A stretch of DNA of 64,000 nucleotides from Billgrantia saliphila (GCF_002930105.1 NZ_PJRN01000004.1:186001-250000), one strand, 5' to 3'. Numbered from the stretch's first letter, positions 48,904 to 57,703 are shown. Program-made: numbers and translations. The notes: generated by a model not told the origin, from the letters alone.

Positions 48904-49662
48904 TCATTGCGGAGCGGAAATTTTCTGGCCGAGCCCGCCGTCCACGGCGAGCTTCGCACCGGTCGTGAAAGTGGCCTCGAAGCCCAGGAACAGCACGGCG
49001 CGCGCTACCTCTTCGGCGGTACCGTTGCGCTGCATCGGCGTCACGCTGTCGCCCACCTGCTTGAAGGCCTCACGTTCCTCGTGCGACAGGCCAGCCACGC
49101 CCTTGGTGGGTGTATCGATGAAGCCCGGACTGACAACATTGACGCGGACTCCCCGCGTCAGCAGCTCGGCCGCGAAGCCGGAAGCGAAGGAAACCAGGGC
49201 GGCCTTGGTGGCGCTATAGACGCTCATGCCGGCCTCGCCTCCCTCGTCCGCCACCGAGGAGGTCATGACGATGGCACCGCCTCGACGAAGCAGCGGCGAG
49301 AGTCGCTGCACGGTAAAGAAGGCTCCCTTGGTGTTCACCGCAAACTGGCGGTCGTAGGAAGCCTCGGTGACCAGCTCGAACGGTTCGAGCTCGGCGATTC
49401 CGACGTTGACATGAAGCAAGTCGATGGAGCCGAGTCGCTGCCCGACCACGGCGCCTAGCAGAGCGATGTCGTTCATGTCGGCGGCATCGGAGCGAATCGC
49501 CTGGGCCCGCTCGCCCAGCGCGTCGCGCGCGGCCTCAAGATGCTTCTCGTTGCGCCCGGTCACCAGCACACGGGCTCCACCCTCGACCAGCAGCCTGGCC
49601 GTGGCGAGGCCCATGCCGTGGGTACCACCGATAACAACGGCGTTCTTTCCTTGGTATTGCAT
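48904..49662 (-). CDS. Short-chain dehydrogenase/reductase
   Basis: The protein has 252 residues. [31 protein letters not shown] forms the nucleotide site, with GRNE suggesting [13 protein letters not shown] replaces the usual NNAG. The catalytic Ser and Tyr are in [37 protein letters not shown] precedes the start at 49662. It is divergent from the LysR at 49778, a frequent pairing. The MFS exporter gene follows. Substrate unknown. Confidence 0.92.
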   Translation of the reverse strand: MQYQGKNAVVIGGTHGMGLATARLLVEGGARVLVTGRNEKHLEAARDALGERAQAIRSDAADMNDIALLGAVVGQRLGSIDLLHVNVGIAELEPFELVTEASYDRQFAVNTKGAFFTVQRLSPLLRRGGAIVMTSSVADEGGEAGMSVYSATKAALVSFASGFAAELLTRGVRVNVVSPGFIDTPTKGVAGLSHEEREAFKQVGDSVTPMQRNGTAEEVARAVLFLGFEATFTTGAKLAVDGGLGQKISAPQ

Positions 49663-49684
49663 GACTCTTTCCTCTTGTGTTGTG

Positions 49685-49716
49685 AGCGCCATATGCGCTG
49701 AGAAAAGAGTAATTAC
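49685..49716. promoter_or_regulatory. Inverted repeats in the SDR-LysR spacer
   Basis: AGCGC-CATAT-GCGCT (49685-49699) and the palindrome GTAATTAC (49709-49716) lie in the 115-base spacer between the divergent SDR and LysR starts. Either may be a LysR binding site. Confidence 0.4.
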
Positions 49717-49777
49717 ATGGACATTTACTTAGTAGACGGGGGAAAATTGATACTTAATCTCTGCATGGAGACAATAA

Positions 49778-50662
49778 ATGGCACTCAATCTCAACGACCT
49801 GCAAGTCTTCGTTCAGGTCGTGGACCACGGCGGCTTCACCGCGGCCAGCCGGGCACTCGGTCTGCCAAAGCAGACGCTCAGCAAGCGCGTGGCGGAACTG
49901 GAACGAAGAGCTGGTGTACGACTGATCCACCGAACCACCCGCAGCTTCACCGTGACCGAACTCGGTCAGGAACTCTATCGCCACGCCGCCGCCATGCTGG
50001 TCGAGGCGGAAGCCGCGGAGAATATTATTCTGGGGCGCCTCGCCGAGCCCAGCGGCACGGTCCGAATCACGGCCTCGGTGCCGACGGCACAGCAATCGCT
50101 GGCCACGCTACTGCCGCGCATCGCCAAGGCGTACCCCAAGATCCGCATCGTTCTGCATGCCACCGACGGCTTCGTCGATATCGTCCAGGAGGGCTATGAC
50201 ATCGCGATTCGCGATCACTTGCGTCCGCTGCCCGATTCCGGTCTGGTACAGCGCCGCATCCGAACCGAAACCTTTTGGCTGGTGGCGTCACCGGGCTACT
50301 TCGCCGACAGAAAGCTGCCTGCCACTCCTGCCGACATCGACACCATGGACGGGCTTTTCACCACGCCGAATGACCGTAGCTGGACCTTGTCGAGCAGCGA
50401 AGAAAACGCCGTGGTGACACCCCAGCCCCGCTATTACGCCAACGAAGGCACAGGGCTCCTGGAGGGCGCGATTGCCGGGCTGGGCATTGCCTGCCTGCCT
50501 GGCTCCATGTGTCGCGCAGCGATGGCGGACCGCACGTTGGTCCGAATACTCCCCGACTGGTCTGCCGGCGAGATAACGACCACTCTGCTCATGCCACATC
50601 GACGCGGCCAGCTGCCCTCGGTTCGCGTGGTGGCTAACCTCATCATCGAGCAACTTGGCTAG
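49778..50662 (+). CDS. LysR-family transcriptional regulator
   Basis: The protein has 294 residues. The helix-turn-helix is DLQVFVQVVDHGGFTAASRALGLPKQTLSKRVAELERRAGVRL in form. The effector domain follows from residue 90 (GTVRITASVPTAQQSLATLLP). It belongs to the group close to regulators of SDR, quinone and glutathione transferase genes. Divergent from the SDR-MFS genes, which are the likely targets. No second gene is cotranscribed, since a convergent cupin gene follows. Confidence 0.9.
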   Translation: MALNLNDLQVFVQVVDHGGFTAASRALGLPKQTLSKRVAELERRAGVRLIHRTTRSFTVTELGQELYRHAAAMLVEAEAAENIILGRLAEPSGTVRITASVPTAQQSLATLLPRIAKAYPKIRIVLHATDGFVDIVQEGYDIAIRDHLRPLPDSGLVQRRIRTETFWLVASPGYFADRKLPATPADIDTMDGLFTTPNDRSWTLSSSEENAVVTPQPRYYANEGTGLLEGAIAGLGIACLPGSMCRAAMADRTLVRILPDWSAGEITTTLLMPHRRGQLPSVRVVANLIIEQLG

Positions 50663-50787
50663 TTCGATGTGCCGTCAGGATGGGCGTCGAGCAGGTGCAG
50701 CGCGTCTCACCTCAAACACTGCTGACGACGGCCCATGGCCGCTTCCGATACCGGGGTCGTCTCGGGGTCGTGGAGCCCCAGGCTGAT

Positions 50788-51246
50788 CTAGCGCTGCACG
50801 CGCACGATGGCATCGCAATCGACCAGGTCCCACTCGCCGCTGTTGCGATACAGCCGCTTGCCCAGGCGGGGGTAGTCGGAAACGTCCTGCGCCAGCCGCT
50901 GGCCCATCACCAGGCATACCAGCGGTTCGTTACCGTCGTTGTACATCTCGTGCGCCACGCCATTGGTCGGACAGCCGATGAAGTCGCCGGGGGCGATAGG
51001 CTGCTTCCAGTCGCCCAGGGTGGCCACGCCACACCCCGAAAGCACGTAGATGGCCTCCTCCTCGTAGCGATGGCAGTGGTACTCCGTGGAGAAGTGGCCG
51101 GGCGGCACGCTGATCATATGGATTCCAAGCTGCGTCATGCCCACGGCATCGCCCAGCGACTTGTTGATGCGAACGGCCTGGGCATTGAGCAAGTGCACCT
51201 TCCTGACGCCCTCGAGGGCTTCGATATCCTGCGCCGATAGGAACAT
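50788..51246 (-). CDS. Cupin-domain protein
   Basis: The protein has 152 residues. The cupin motif is PPGHFSTEYHCHRYEEEAIYVLSGCGVATLG, with EYHCH and Glu as metal ligands, and the second motif is GDFIGCPTNGVAHEMYNDGNEPLVCLVMGQRL. The length fits a single cupin barrel with a helical N-terminus. Cupins of this type are near dioxygenases and sugar isomerases; substrate unknown. A GGAGGAC site precedes the ATG at 51246. It is not obviously linked to its neighbours. Confidence 0.87.
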   Translation of the reverse strand: MFLSAQDIEALEGVRKVHLLNAQAVRINKSLGDAVGMTQLGIHMISVPPGHFSTEYHCHRYEEEAIYVLSGCGVATLGDWKQPIAPGDFIGCPTNGVAHEMYNDGNEPLVCLVMGQRLAQDVSDYPRLGKRLYRNSGEWDLVDCDAIVRVQR

Positions 51247-51464
51247 GGCCGTCCTCCTTCGTGTGGAGCCGCTATCGAGTCGCCGACGGGCATCGCACGA
51301 TCATAACGTGCCATTCCATCCGCAGCGTGGGGAAACGATTCATTTGCCTGCAACCATTGACGGAAGACAACGAAAATCGAATCGGCTTTGGTGGCAATAA
51401 ACAGAGTGTGCCACACGGCAGGACCCGGCAAGTTGCGCAGACACAACAGCGTCGAGGAAACGAC

Positions 51465-51683
51465 ATGAACCTGCGCAACTTGATCGCCCGACGGAAGAGA
51501 GGCCGTAACGCAGCCAGCTATCGGGACCATCTCGCACTGAGAGAGTGCGCCCCCCGTATGCTGCGCGACATCGGTTTATATCGTGAGCATGGCCGCCTCC
51601 TGCCGCTCCATCCGCAGCAGGAGGAAGCGATGGATTCGTCTGCCCCTGTCACAAGTCCCACTCCTGAATCGTCATATCCGTGA
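51465..51683 (+). CDS. DUF1127-type small Arg-rich protein
   Basis: The protein has 72 residues. The core RDHLALRECAPRMLRDIGLYREHG resembles DUF1127/YjiS-like proteins, which carry a short RNA-binding-type motif and are implicated in regulating phosphate uptake and motility. GAGGAAACGAC lies upstream of the ATG. The last 25 codons (Ser/Pro/Thr-rich) contain the likely ECF41 promoter of the next operon. Function here unproven. Confidence 0.75.
   Translation: MNLRNLIARRKRGRNAASYRDHLALRECAPRMLRDIGLYREHGRLLPLHPQQEEAMDSSAPVTSPTPESSYP
51647..51673 (+). promoter_or_regulatory. ECF41-type sigma promoter
   Basis: TGTCACA (51647-51653) and CGTC (51670-51673), separated by 16 bases, match the known promoter signature of ECF41 sigma factors. 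The pair lies at the end of the DUF1127 gene, 65 bases before the ABM gene start, in the same orientation. It therefore looks like the autoregulated promoter of the ABM-sigma operon. Confidence 0.72.
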
Positions 51684-51737
51684 CGGCCTCTCGGCCTTCA
51701 TCTCTCTGCCTTCACCCCCACGATTCAGGAGCGACCC

Positions 51738-52064
51738 ATGAGCCAGAACACTCTATTCATCAAGCACAAGGCACTGCCCGGCAAGCGCGACGAGGTGCGG
51801 CGCGCCTGGGAGGCCCACCTGATGCCCAGCATCGAGGCGCGCCAGGCCCACGACGCCTATTTCTACTGCTACGATGATGCCGATCCCGACACGATCCGCG
51901 TCTTCCAGCGCTATGCAGACGGTGTGGATCCGCAGGCCTTCATGCAGGGGCCGGCCTACGACGCCTATGTCACCGCAGTGTCGCCACTGCTCGCTCATCC
52001 GCCCGAGATCCACGCCGCCACCGTGGCCTGGGCCAAGGGTACCCCAGCCACCGAGACTCCATGA
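51738..52064 (+). CDS. Small ABM-like monooxygenase-type protein
   Basis: The protein has 108 residues and a ferredoxin-like fold: FIKHKALPGKRDEVRRAWEAHL and YFYCYDDADPDTIRVFQRYADG are typical of ABM proteins. No catalytic residues can be named for this subgroup. The stop overlaps the sigma gene start (ATGA), so the two are coupled. It occupies the place of the COE-type gene (carboxymuconolactone decarboxylase/oxidoreductase/epimerase) usually next to ECF41 sigma genes. It may be an ECF41 target. Confidence 0.82.
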   Translation: MSQNTLFIKHKALPGKRDEVRRAWEAHLMPSIEARQAHDAYFYCYDDADPDTIRVFQRYADGVDPQAFMQGPAYDAYVTAVSPLLAHPPEIHAATVAWAKGTPATETP

Positions 52065-52954
52065 TGTCACCTGCGGACCTACTCCATTTCGAAAAGGCCA
52101 GGCCCATGTTGGTGGGACTGGCCTATCGCCTCCTCGGCTCGCGCGCGGATGCCGAGGATGCGGTGCAGGACACCTTCCTCAAGTGGCAGGCGGCGGACCG
52201 ACAAACCATCGAGGCTCCCGCCGCCTGGTTGACCACGACCTGCACGCGGCGCTGCCTCGATCTGCTGAGCAACGCCCACCGGGCCAGGGTCGACTATGTC
52301 GGCGCCTGGCTGCCCGAGCCCATCCCGACGCCCGCCGTTTCCGACACGGAGGGCGGCACATTGCTGGCCGACTCGCTCTCCACCGCCTTCCTGCTGATGC
52401 TTGAGCGGCTGTCGCCCAGGGAACGCGCCGCCTACCTGCTGCACGAGATCTTCGACACCTCGTATGCCGAGATCGCCGCCATGCTCGGCATCAAGGAACC
52501 CGCCTGTCGCAAGCTCGTGTCCCGTGCGCGTGGCAATCTCAAGATCACCGAGGCTCGACATGCCCCGCCTCGCGAACGCCAGCAGGCGCTTCTGGAGGCG
52601 TTCCGACTCGCCATTACCGAAGGTGCCACGTCACAGCTCGCCGCCTTGCTTTCGGCCGAGATTCGCCTCAGCGCCGACGGCGGCGGCAAGGTGCCCACCA
52701 TACCCGAGCCATTACATGGCCAGGCGGATGTGCTGGCCTTCCTGACGAACCGGCTGCATGACTACTGGGCCGATTACCAATGGCTCGAGGCCGATATCAA
52801 CGGCCTGCGCGGCATCGTCCTGCAGCAGCGGGGCAGCGTCACGGCCGCAGTCACCTTCGGCTACGATCCTGACGGCGGGGTCACGGATATCTTCATCGTG
52901 CGCAATCCCGACAAGCTCGCACTGCTAGAGCCCTTAACCCCAGCAACTTCTTGA
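52061..52954 (+). CDS. ECF41-family RNA polymerase sigma factor with SnoaL-like C-terminal domain
   Basis: The protein has 297 residues. Sigma region 2 is at about 10-70 (LAYRLLGSRADAEDAVQDTFL), region 4 at about 110-160 (LSPRERAAYLLHEIFDTSYAEIAAMLG). The linker motif WLPEP (83-87) and the C-terminal NTF2/SnoaL-like domain (about 170-297) with DGGGK (206-210) and NPDKL (282-286) are diagnostic of ECF41. In this group the fused domain controls sigma activity in place of an anti-sigma factor. Promoter TGTCACA-N16-CGTC lies upstream of the operon. A GNAT gene follows after 22 bases. Confidence 0.93.
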   Translation: MMSPADLLHFEKARPMLVGLAYRLLGSRADAEDAVQDTFLKWQAADRQTIEAPAAWLTTTCTRRCLDLLSNAHRARVDYVGAWLPEPIPTPAVSDTEGGTLLADSLSTAFLLMLERLSPRERAAYLLHEIFDTSYAEIAAMLGIKEPACRKLVSRARGNLKITEARHAPPRERQQALLEAFRLAITEGATSQLAALLSAEIRLSADGGGKVPTIPEPLHGQADVLAFLTNRLHDYWADYQWLEADINGLRGIVLQQRGSVTAAVTFGYDPDGGVTDIFIVRNPDKLALLEPLTPATS

Positions 52955-52976
52955 ATCGTTTATCAGGAATCCAGGC

Positions 52977-53423
52977 ATGGTGATCAAGCCAGTACCCAAC
53001 GCCGAAGCGCCTTTCGAACTCCTGCTGGAAGCGGACCCTTCGGCGGACAACATCAGGCGCTACCTCAAGCATTCGACTTGCTGTGTCGCAACAGTGGGGG
53101 AGGAAACTATCGGCGCCTATGTCATCCAGCCCATTGGCGACGGCATTCATGAGCTGATGAACATCACGGTCGCCCCGGAGCATCGAGGAAAAGGCATCGG
53201 CGCGAAGCTGCTGAAGCATGCCGTGAACATGGCCCGCGAACTGGGCGCGCGGCGCCTGGAGCTGGGCACCGGCACCTTCGGCTATCAGCTCGCATTCTAC
53301 CAGCGTGCGGGGTTTCGGGTCGTCGCCGTGGAACGGGATCACTTTCTGACCCACTACGACGAGCCGATCTTTGAGAACGGCATTCAGCACAAGGACAGGC
53401 TACGACTGGCCCTCGACTATTGA
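52977..53423 (+). CDS. GNAT-family N-acetyltransferase
   Basis: The protein has 148 residues. The acetyl-CoA loop is ITVAPEHRGKGIGAKLLKHAV (about 62-82), and the C-terminal part TGTFGYQLAFYQRAGFRVVAVERD is typical. It lies 22 bases after the ECF41 sigma gene and could be part of the same operon. The last 24 bases overlap the end of the convergent LysR gene (53400). Acceptor unknown. Confidence 0.88.
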   Translation: MVIKPVPNAEAPFELLLEADPSADNIRRYLKHSTCCVATVGEETIGAYVIQPIGDGIHELMNITVAPEHRGKGIGAKLLKHAVNMARELGARRLELGTGTFGYQLAFYQRAGFRVVAVERDHFLTHYDEPIFENGIQHKDRLRLALDY

Positions 53424-54329
53424 CCGACAGGCGCTCTCCCTGGACGGGGCGTCCCTCAACCCCATGACCCAGTCACGCACGGCAGCGATGGCCGGCTCCT
53501 CGAGTCGCTCGCGTGGATAGACCAAATGAAAGGGAGCGGTCTTGATTTCGGGGCCGAACGGCTGGACTAAGCGCCCCTGGCGCAGCTCTTCCTCGAACAG
53601 TTGCCGGCTCATGAGCGCTACGCCCTGGCCGTCCAGCGCAGCGGTGATGGTATGGGTCTCGTCGGAGAACAGCAGACCGGCGCTGACGTCGAGACCCGGC
53701 ACCTGGACCTGACGCTGCCAGGCCGCCCAGTCCACCGGTGCGACGGCCTTGGGCGAAGAGAAATGCAGCAGCGTCTGGCTCACCAGTTCGGCGGGTTCAC
53801 GAAGCCTCAGTACGGGGCTGCAGACGGGTACGAAGACATTGTCGAACAGCTTCTCCGCGACCAGCCCGGGCCAGGGGCCCTCGCCATAGCGAATCGCCAT
53901 GTCGGCGACGATGCCGTCCAGGGCAACCCACTCGTGGGAGACCTGAATGCTCAAGTCGATATCCGGATGCGCGTCGCGCAGCAGGCAGACCCAGGGCAGT
54001 AGCCAGCGCGCGGCAACGGCCGGCGTGGTCGAGAGCGTCACGCTGTGGCGCGCCGACGGTCGACGCAGCTTCGCCACCACCTCGGCGATGGCATCGAAGG
54101 AGTCGCTCAGCACCGCCAAAAGCGTCTGCCCTTGCGCCGTCAGCACCAGCTGTCGCGGTCGCCGCACGAACAGAACCACGCCGAGGCTCTCCTCGAGCTG
54201 ACGAATCTGGTGACTTATCGCCGTTGGCGTCACCGAGAGCTCCTCTGCCGCCCGCTTGGCGCTGAGGTGTCGCGCCGCCGCCTCGAAGGCGCGCAGGGCG
54301 GAAAGGGAGGGCAATCGGCGTGGCGTCAT
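53400..54329 (-). CDS. LysR-family regulator (GcvA-like)
   Basis: The protein has 309 residues. It begins MTPRRLPSLSALRAFEAAARHLS, with the GcvA-type helix AKRAAEELSVTPTAISHQIRQLEE. The effector domain carries TLSTTPAVAARWLLPWV. It is similar in sequence and position to the LysR at 24050-24946: each is divergent from an azoreductase gene of the same family. Duplication of a two-gene divergon is the simplest reading. The 3' end overlaps the GNAT gene. Confidence 0.9.
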   Translation of the reverse strand: MTPRRLPSLSALRAFEAAARHLSAKRAAEELSVTPTAISHQIRQLEESLGVVLFVRRPRQLVLTAQGQTLLAVLSDSFDAIAEVVAKLRRPSARHSVTLSTTPAVAARWLLPWVCLLRDAHPDIDLSIQVSHEWVALDGIVADMAIRYGEGPWPGLVAEKLFDNVFVPVCSPVLRLREPAELVSQTLLHFSSPKAVAPVDWAAWQRQVQVPGLDVSAGLLFSDETHTITAALDGQGVALMSRQLFEEELRQGRLVQPFGPEIKTAPFHLVYPRERLEEPAIAAVRDWVMGLRDAPSRESACRSIVEGQS

Positions 54330-54342
54330 GGCTGAGTTTAAT

Positions 54343-54359
54343 TTTTCCTTAGCGGAAAA
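54343..54359. promoter_or_regulatory. Inverted repeat between LysR and azoreductase genes
   Basis: TTTTCC-TTAGC-GGAAAA is a perfect 6-bp dyad, 14 bases upstream of the LysR start. It could be the autoregulatory LysR site. The matching spacer at 24947-25069 does not share this sequence, suggesting diverged specificity. Confidence 0.45.
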
Positions 54360-54471
54360 GAATCATCGTTTGTCGCTCCCATGGAGCTTCTGGCTTGATG
54401 ACACGAGCTGTCAAGTAACGGCTGAAAGCAATTCACCTCAGCGACGCCAATTTGCAGAAAAGGAGCCACCC

Positions 54472-55191
54472 ATGACACGCCTACTTCACCTCGATGCCAG
54501 CCCACGACCCGGTCGCGCCGGCAGCCAGATCCACGGCTCGCATACCCGCCGCCTGACCCACCACTTCATTTCCCGCTGGCGCACACTGGATCCGGAGGCC
54601 GAGGTCGTCTATCGCGATATCGGCGCGACTCCTCCGCAGCTGACCAGCGTCGAATGGATCGAAGCCGCCTTCACGCCCGCCAAGCAGCAAACCGAACCGA
54701 TGAGAGAACTGCTCGCCGAGAGTGATGCGCTAGTCGACGAGGTCCTCCAGGCCGACATCCTGGTGCTCGGCGTGCCCATGTACAATTTCGGGCCGCCGGC
54801 CGCGTTCAAGTCCTGGATCGATAATATCGTCCGCATCGGCCGCACCGTCGACTTCGATCCGCAATACGTCGCCCATCCCCACCTGCCGCTGGAGGGCTAT
54901 GTGCCATTGTTGGCCGACCGTCCGCGCCACGCGGTGCTGCTCTCCTCCCGCGGTGGTTTCGACTTCGGCCCGGGGCGCCCCCTTGCCGCACTCAATCACC
55001 TGGAGCCGAGCGTGCGCACCGCCCTGCAGTTCATCGGTATCGGCGGCTTCCACGACATCGCCGTCGAGCACCAGGAGGAAGGTGGCGAGGAGCTGGCCGC
55101 CTCGGTCGAGAGCGCCCTGGCGCATATCGATCGACTGGTCGGTGAACTCCACGCCAGCATGACCACACCCAGCATGCCATTGCCAGCCTGA
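54472..55191 (+). CDS. FMN-dependent NADH-azoreductase family protein
   Basis: The protein has 239 residues. LLHLDASPRPGRAGSQIHGSHTRRL is the N-terminal FMN-loop region, VPMYNFGPPAAFKSWIDNIVRIGRTVDFD the flavin-ring region (about 102-130), and LLSSRGGFDFGPG the third loop. It is clearly homologous along its length to the protein at 25070-25759. AAAAGGAG precedes the ATG. Quinone or azo reduction is expected. A terminator hairpin follows 32 bases downstream. Confidence 0.9.
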   Translation: MTRLLHLDASPRPGRAGSQIHGSHTRRLTHHFISRWRTLDPEAEVVYRDIGATPPQLTSVEWIEAAFTPAKQQTEPMRELLAESDALVDEVLQADILVLGVPMYNFGPPAAFKSWIDNIVRIGRTVDFDPQYVAHPHLPLEGYVPLLADRPRHAVLLSSRGGFDFGPGRPLAALNHLEPSVRTALQFIGIGGFHDIAVEHQEEGGEELAASVESALAHIDRLVGELHASMTTPSMPLPA

Positions 55192-55223
55192 GAGTCGCCG
55201 CCCTCAGCACGTTGCGATGAAAC

Positions 55224-55252
55224 AAGGCCATTTCCTCAAGGGAGATGGCCTT
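55224..55252 (+). terminator. Terminator after the azoreductase gene
   Basis: AAGGCCAT pairs with ATGGCCTT (8 bp, with more pairing inside), followed by TGCTTATC. It lies 32 bases past the stop, before the convergent arsH gene. Confidence 0.65.
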
Positions 55253-55292
55253 TGCTTATCGATCACACAGCCACTGCCGTCTTACCCCGACG

Positions 55293-56039
55293 CTATGAGG
55301 TCTGGCCGACCGCCGCCTTGTCCGTTACCGGGTCGGACTTGGCGCCCGCCGCTTCGCGTCGCTCTGAGTAGCGGTCCACCAGTGTTTCGGCGTGGGGCCG
55401 CAGCAGCAGGGTGAAGCGCACCAGTTCCTCCATCACATCGGCGATGCGATCGTAGAGCGGCGAGGGCCGCATGCGCCCGGCGTCGTCGAATTCCTGATAT
55501 GCCTTGGGCACGCTGGATTGATTGGGGATGGTGAACATGCGCATCCAGCGGCCCAGCAGGCGCAGGGTATTCACCGCATTGAACGACTGCGAGCCGCCGC
55601 TGACCTGCATTACCGCCAGCGTGCGCCCCTGGGTGGGCCGCACCGCCCCCATGCTCAGCGGCAAGTGGTCGATCTGGGTCTTCATCACGCCGGTGATCTG
55701 GCCGTGGCGCTCGGGGCTGCACCACACCTGGCCCTCCGACCAGATGGCCAGCTCGCGAAGTTCGCGTACGGCGGGGTGCTCGTCGCCGGCCACCTGGTCC
55801 GGCAACGGCAGGTCGGAAGGGTCGAAGATGCGCGTCTCGGCACCGAAGTGACGCAGCAGCCGTGCCGCCTCCTCCACCGCCAGGCGCGAGTAGGAGCGCT
55901 CGCGCAATGAACCGTAGAGCAGCAGGATACGCGGCGGATGACCCAGCGGATCGGGCAGGCCCTGACCGGGTCGCTGGCGAGCGAAGCGCTCGTCGAGGGC
56001 CGGCAGGTAGTCAGGATCGGTAAGCGTTCGGAGCCTCAT
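55293..56039 (-). CDS. arsH: ArsH-type NADPH-dependent flavin oxidoreductase
   Basis: The protein has 248 residues, the usual ArsH length. It contains [23 protein letters not shown] (FMN loop, about 41-63), [66 protein letters not shown] segments unique to ArsH. ArsH oxidises trivalent organoarsenicals to less toxic pentavalent forms and reduces quinones or Fe(III) with NADPH. The ATG overlaps the stop of the upstream MFS gene by four bases. No arsB, arsC or ACR3 gene is in the window. The PadR gene upstream replaces the usual ArsR. Confidence 0.93.
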   Translation of the reverse strand: MRLRTLTDPDYLPALDERFARQRPGQGLPDPLGHPPRILLLYGSLRERSYSRLAVEEAARLLRHFGAETRIFDPSDLPLPDQVAGDEHPAVRELRELAIWSEGQVWCSPERHGQITGVMKTQIDHLPLSMGAVRPTQGRTLAVMQVSGGSQSFNAVNTLRLLGRWMRMFTIPNQSSVPKAYQEFDDAGRMRPSPLYDRIADVMEELVRFTLLLRPHAETLVDRYSERREAAGAKSDPVTDKAAVGQTS

Positions 56040-57196
56040 GTCGCCTCCTTCATGGAGTGGGTTTGTAGAACAAGCATCGCCATCAGGGCCGCGAGCCCCA
56101 GGGCGGAGGAAAACAACAGCGCCTGGGTACCGAATTGCTCGATCAGAAGGGCGAAGGCCAGCGGTGCCAGCGCCTGGCCGAAGCGTGCCGGTACCATCAG
56201 CACGCCTTGGCGCAGGCCGTAGCCCTGCGGCCCGAAGATGACCAGCGGCAGCGTACCCTTGGCGATGGTCAGGATGCCGTTGCCGGCGCCGTGCAGCACT
56301 ACGAAGACGAACGTCAGCGGCGTGCCCAGCGTCATTACGCCGAGCGCCCCGATTGGGTGGGCGATGACCGCCAGCTTTGCCGAAAGCAGTGGGTGGAAGC
56401 GCTGCAGCAGCGAGAACTCGAGCAGACGCGCCGCCACCTGAGCCGGCCCCACCAGCGCCGCCGCGGCGATGGCTGAAGCTGGCGACAGGCCCGCAATCTG
56501 CAGTAGCCATGGCAGATGCGCCGCCATGCCGGTGCTGACGAACCAGGTCACAGCGAAGACGAAGGCCAGCAGCGCCATGGGCAGCCAGGTCGATTCGACT
56601 TCGGAGGGCGACGTCTCGGCGCGGGGTGCGGACGGCTGGATGCCGAAGGGAATCAACAGGCGGTTGAGCGGCAAGCCCAGCAGCAGGTGCACCCCTGCCC
56701 AGGTAAAGCAGGCGTTCTGCCAGCCGAATTCGGCGTTGAGCCAGCCGGTGATCGGCCAGCACACCGTGCTGGCAAAGCCCGCTAGCAGTGTAATGCCGGT
56801 GATGGGGCCGCGTGCCTCGCGGCCGTAGAGCCCCGCCAGGGTCGAAAAGGCCGATTCGTACAGCCCCATGCCCATGCCGACGCCGATGACCAGCCAACCG
56901 AGCCAGAGCATCGTGGGCCCGTCTGCCAGCCCCAGCAGCACCAGCCCCAGGGCGAACACCAGACTGGAAACCGTCAGCACGTCGCGCCCACCGAAGCCGT
57001 CGATGCGCCGCCCCACCGCAGGCCCCAACAGCGCCGACACCACCAGCGCCGAGGAGAACGCCGCGAATACCGTCCCGGTGGAAAGGCCGAGATCGCGTGC
57101 CATGGGTACCGCCAGAATGGCCGGTAGGTAGTAGGTCGAGCCCCAGGCGAGGGTCTGGGAAACACCCAAGGCGATCACCACTCGGGAACGGTTCAT
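56036..57196 (-). CDS. MFS transporter linked to arsH
   Basis: The protein has 386 residues and 12 predicted helices. It begins [39 protein letters not shown], as in the oxalate/formate-antiporter-like or YbfB-like MFS group, and has a central loop [16 protein letters not shown]. Coupled by ATGA overlap to arsH. An organoarsenical or other metalloid compound could be the exported substrate; this is inferred from context only. Its start lies eight bases from the PadR-type operator, whose right part overlaps the likely ribosome binding site. Confidence 0.88.
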   Translation of the reverse strand: MNRSRVVIALGVSQTLAWGSTYYLPAILAVPMARDLGLSTGTVFAAFSSALVVSALLGPAVGRRIDGFGGRDVLTVSSLVFALGLVLLGLADGPTMLWLGWLVIGVGMGMGLYESAFSTLAGLYGREARGPITGITLLAGFASTVCWPITGWLNAEFGWQNACFTWAGVHLLLGLPLNRLLIPFGIQPSAPRAETSPSEVESTWLPMALLAFVFAVTWFVSTGMAAHLPWLLQIAGLSPASAIAAAALVGPAQVAARLLEFSLLQRFHPLLSAKLAVIAHPIGALGVMTLGTPLTFVFVVLHGAGNGILTIAKGTLPLVIFGPQGYGLRQGVLMVPARFGQALAPLAFALLIEQFGTQALLFSSALGLAALMAMLVLQTHSMKEAT

Positions 57197-57204
57197 GCAC
57201 CATT

Positions 57205-57223
57205 TACCTCGACCATCGAGGTA
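57205..57223. promoter_or_regulatory. PadR-type operator, copy 1, before the MFS-arsH operon
   Basis: TACCTCGA-CCA-TCGAGGTA is a perfect 8-bp dyad eight bases before the MFS start codon. Its GAGG on the coding strand may also be the ribosome binding site, so occupancy would block initiation as well as transcription. Confidence 0.72.
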
Positions 57224-57248
57224 TCAATGCCTGAAAAAAGACTCGCCT

Positions 57249-57671
57249 TCACGTCTCGCTCCCCTCCCGGTCGCTATTCGCCCCGCCCGCCATGCGGCGG
57301 CTCTCGAGGATGCAGTCCGTGGCTTCCAGCCAGGCATCCACCGCCACCTGGAAGGCCTCACGCCCCTTTTCCGTCAGCGCGTAGACCTTGCGCGTTCGCC
57401 CCTGCACCACCTCGGCGGTCGAGCTCAGATACTCGCCCGTCTCGAACTCGTTGAGCATCGGGTAGACCGTACCCTCCGAGGGGCTGCAACAGCCCTTGGT
57501 GCTCTTCTCCACCGCCTGCACTACCTCGTAGCCGTGCATCGGCTTGCGGTGCAGCACGCTGAGCACGAAGAACTTCGACAGCGACATCTTGATCGTGCCG
57601 CGCCAGTAGGAGGGATCGCTGTAGTCGGGAACCTTGCGGCCTGCGGCCGTCTCGGTTTTCGCTTGGGTCAT
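57249..57671 (-). CDS. PadR-family regulator with a vicinal Cys pair
   Basis: The protein has 140 residues. Its PadR winged helix starts at about residue 27 (SLSKFFVLSVLHRKPMHGYEVVQAVE), followed by GCCSPSEGTVYPMLNEFE; the Cys61-Cys62 pair sits just before the recognition helix. The wing (RTRKVYALTEKGREAF) follows, and a third Cys lies at 120. PadR proteins usually repress phenolic-acid or exporter genes. The Cys pair and adjacent MFS-arsH operon suggest metalloid or thiol-reactive sensing. Both this gene and the operon carry the same 19-bp operator. The gap to the MFS start is 52 bases. Confidence 0.88.
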   Translation of the reverse strand: MTQAKTETAAGRKVPDYSDPSYWRGTIKMSLSKFFVLSVLHRKPMHGYEVVQAVEKSTKGCCSPSEGTVYPMLNEFETGEYLSSTAEVVQGRTRKVYALTEKGREAFQVAVDAWLEATDCILESRRMAGGANSDREGSET

Positions 57672-57684
57672 GCCTCGAAACCTA

Positions 57685-57703
57685 TACCTCGATCATCGAG
57701 GCG
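57685..57703. promoter_or_regulatory. PadR-type operator, copy 2, before padR
   Basis: TACCTCGA-TCA-TCGAGGCG matches copy 1 at 16 of 19 positions, with a 6-bp perfect core dyad. It lies 14 bases upstream of the PadR ATG, pointing to autoregulation. Confidence 0.7.

Noticed and set aside
55293..57203. Apparent fusion frame joining ArsH to a longer N-terminus
   Set aside because: The frame upstream of 56039 reads through the MFS gene out of frame. The MFS protein has full MFS features in its own frame, and the ArsH ATG overlaps its stop.
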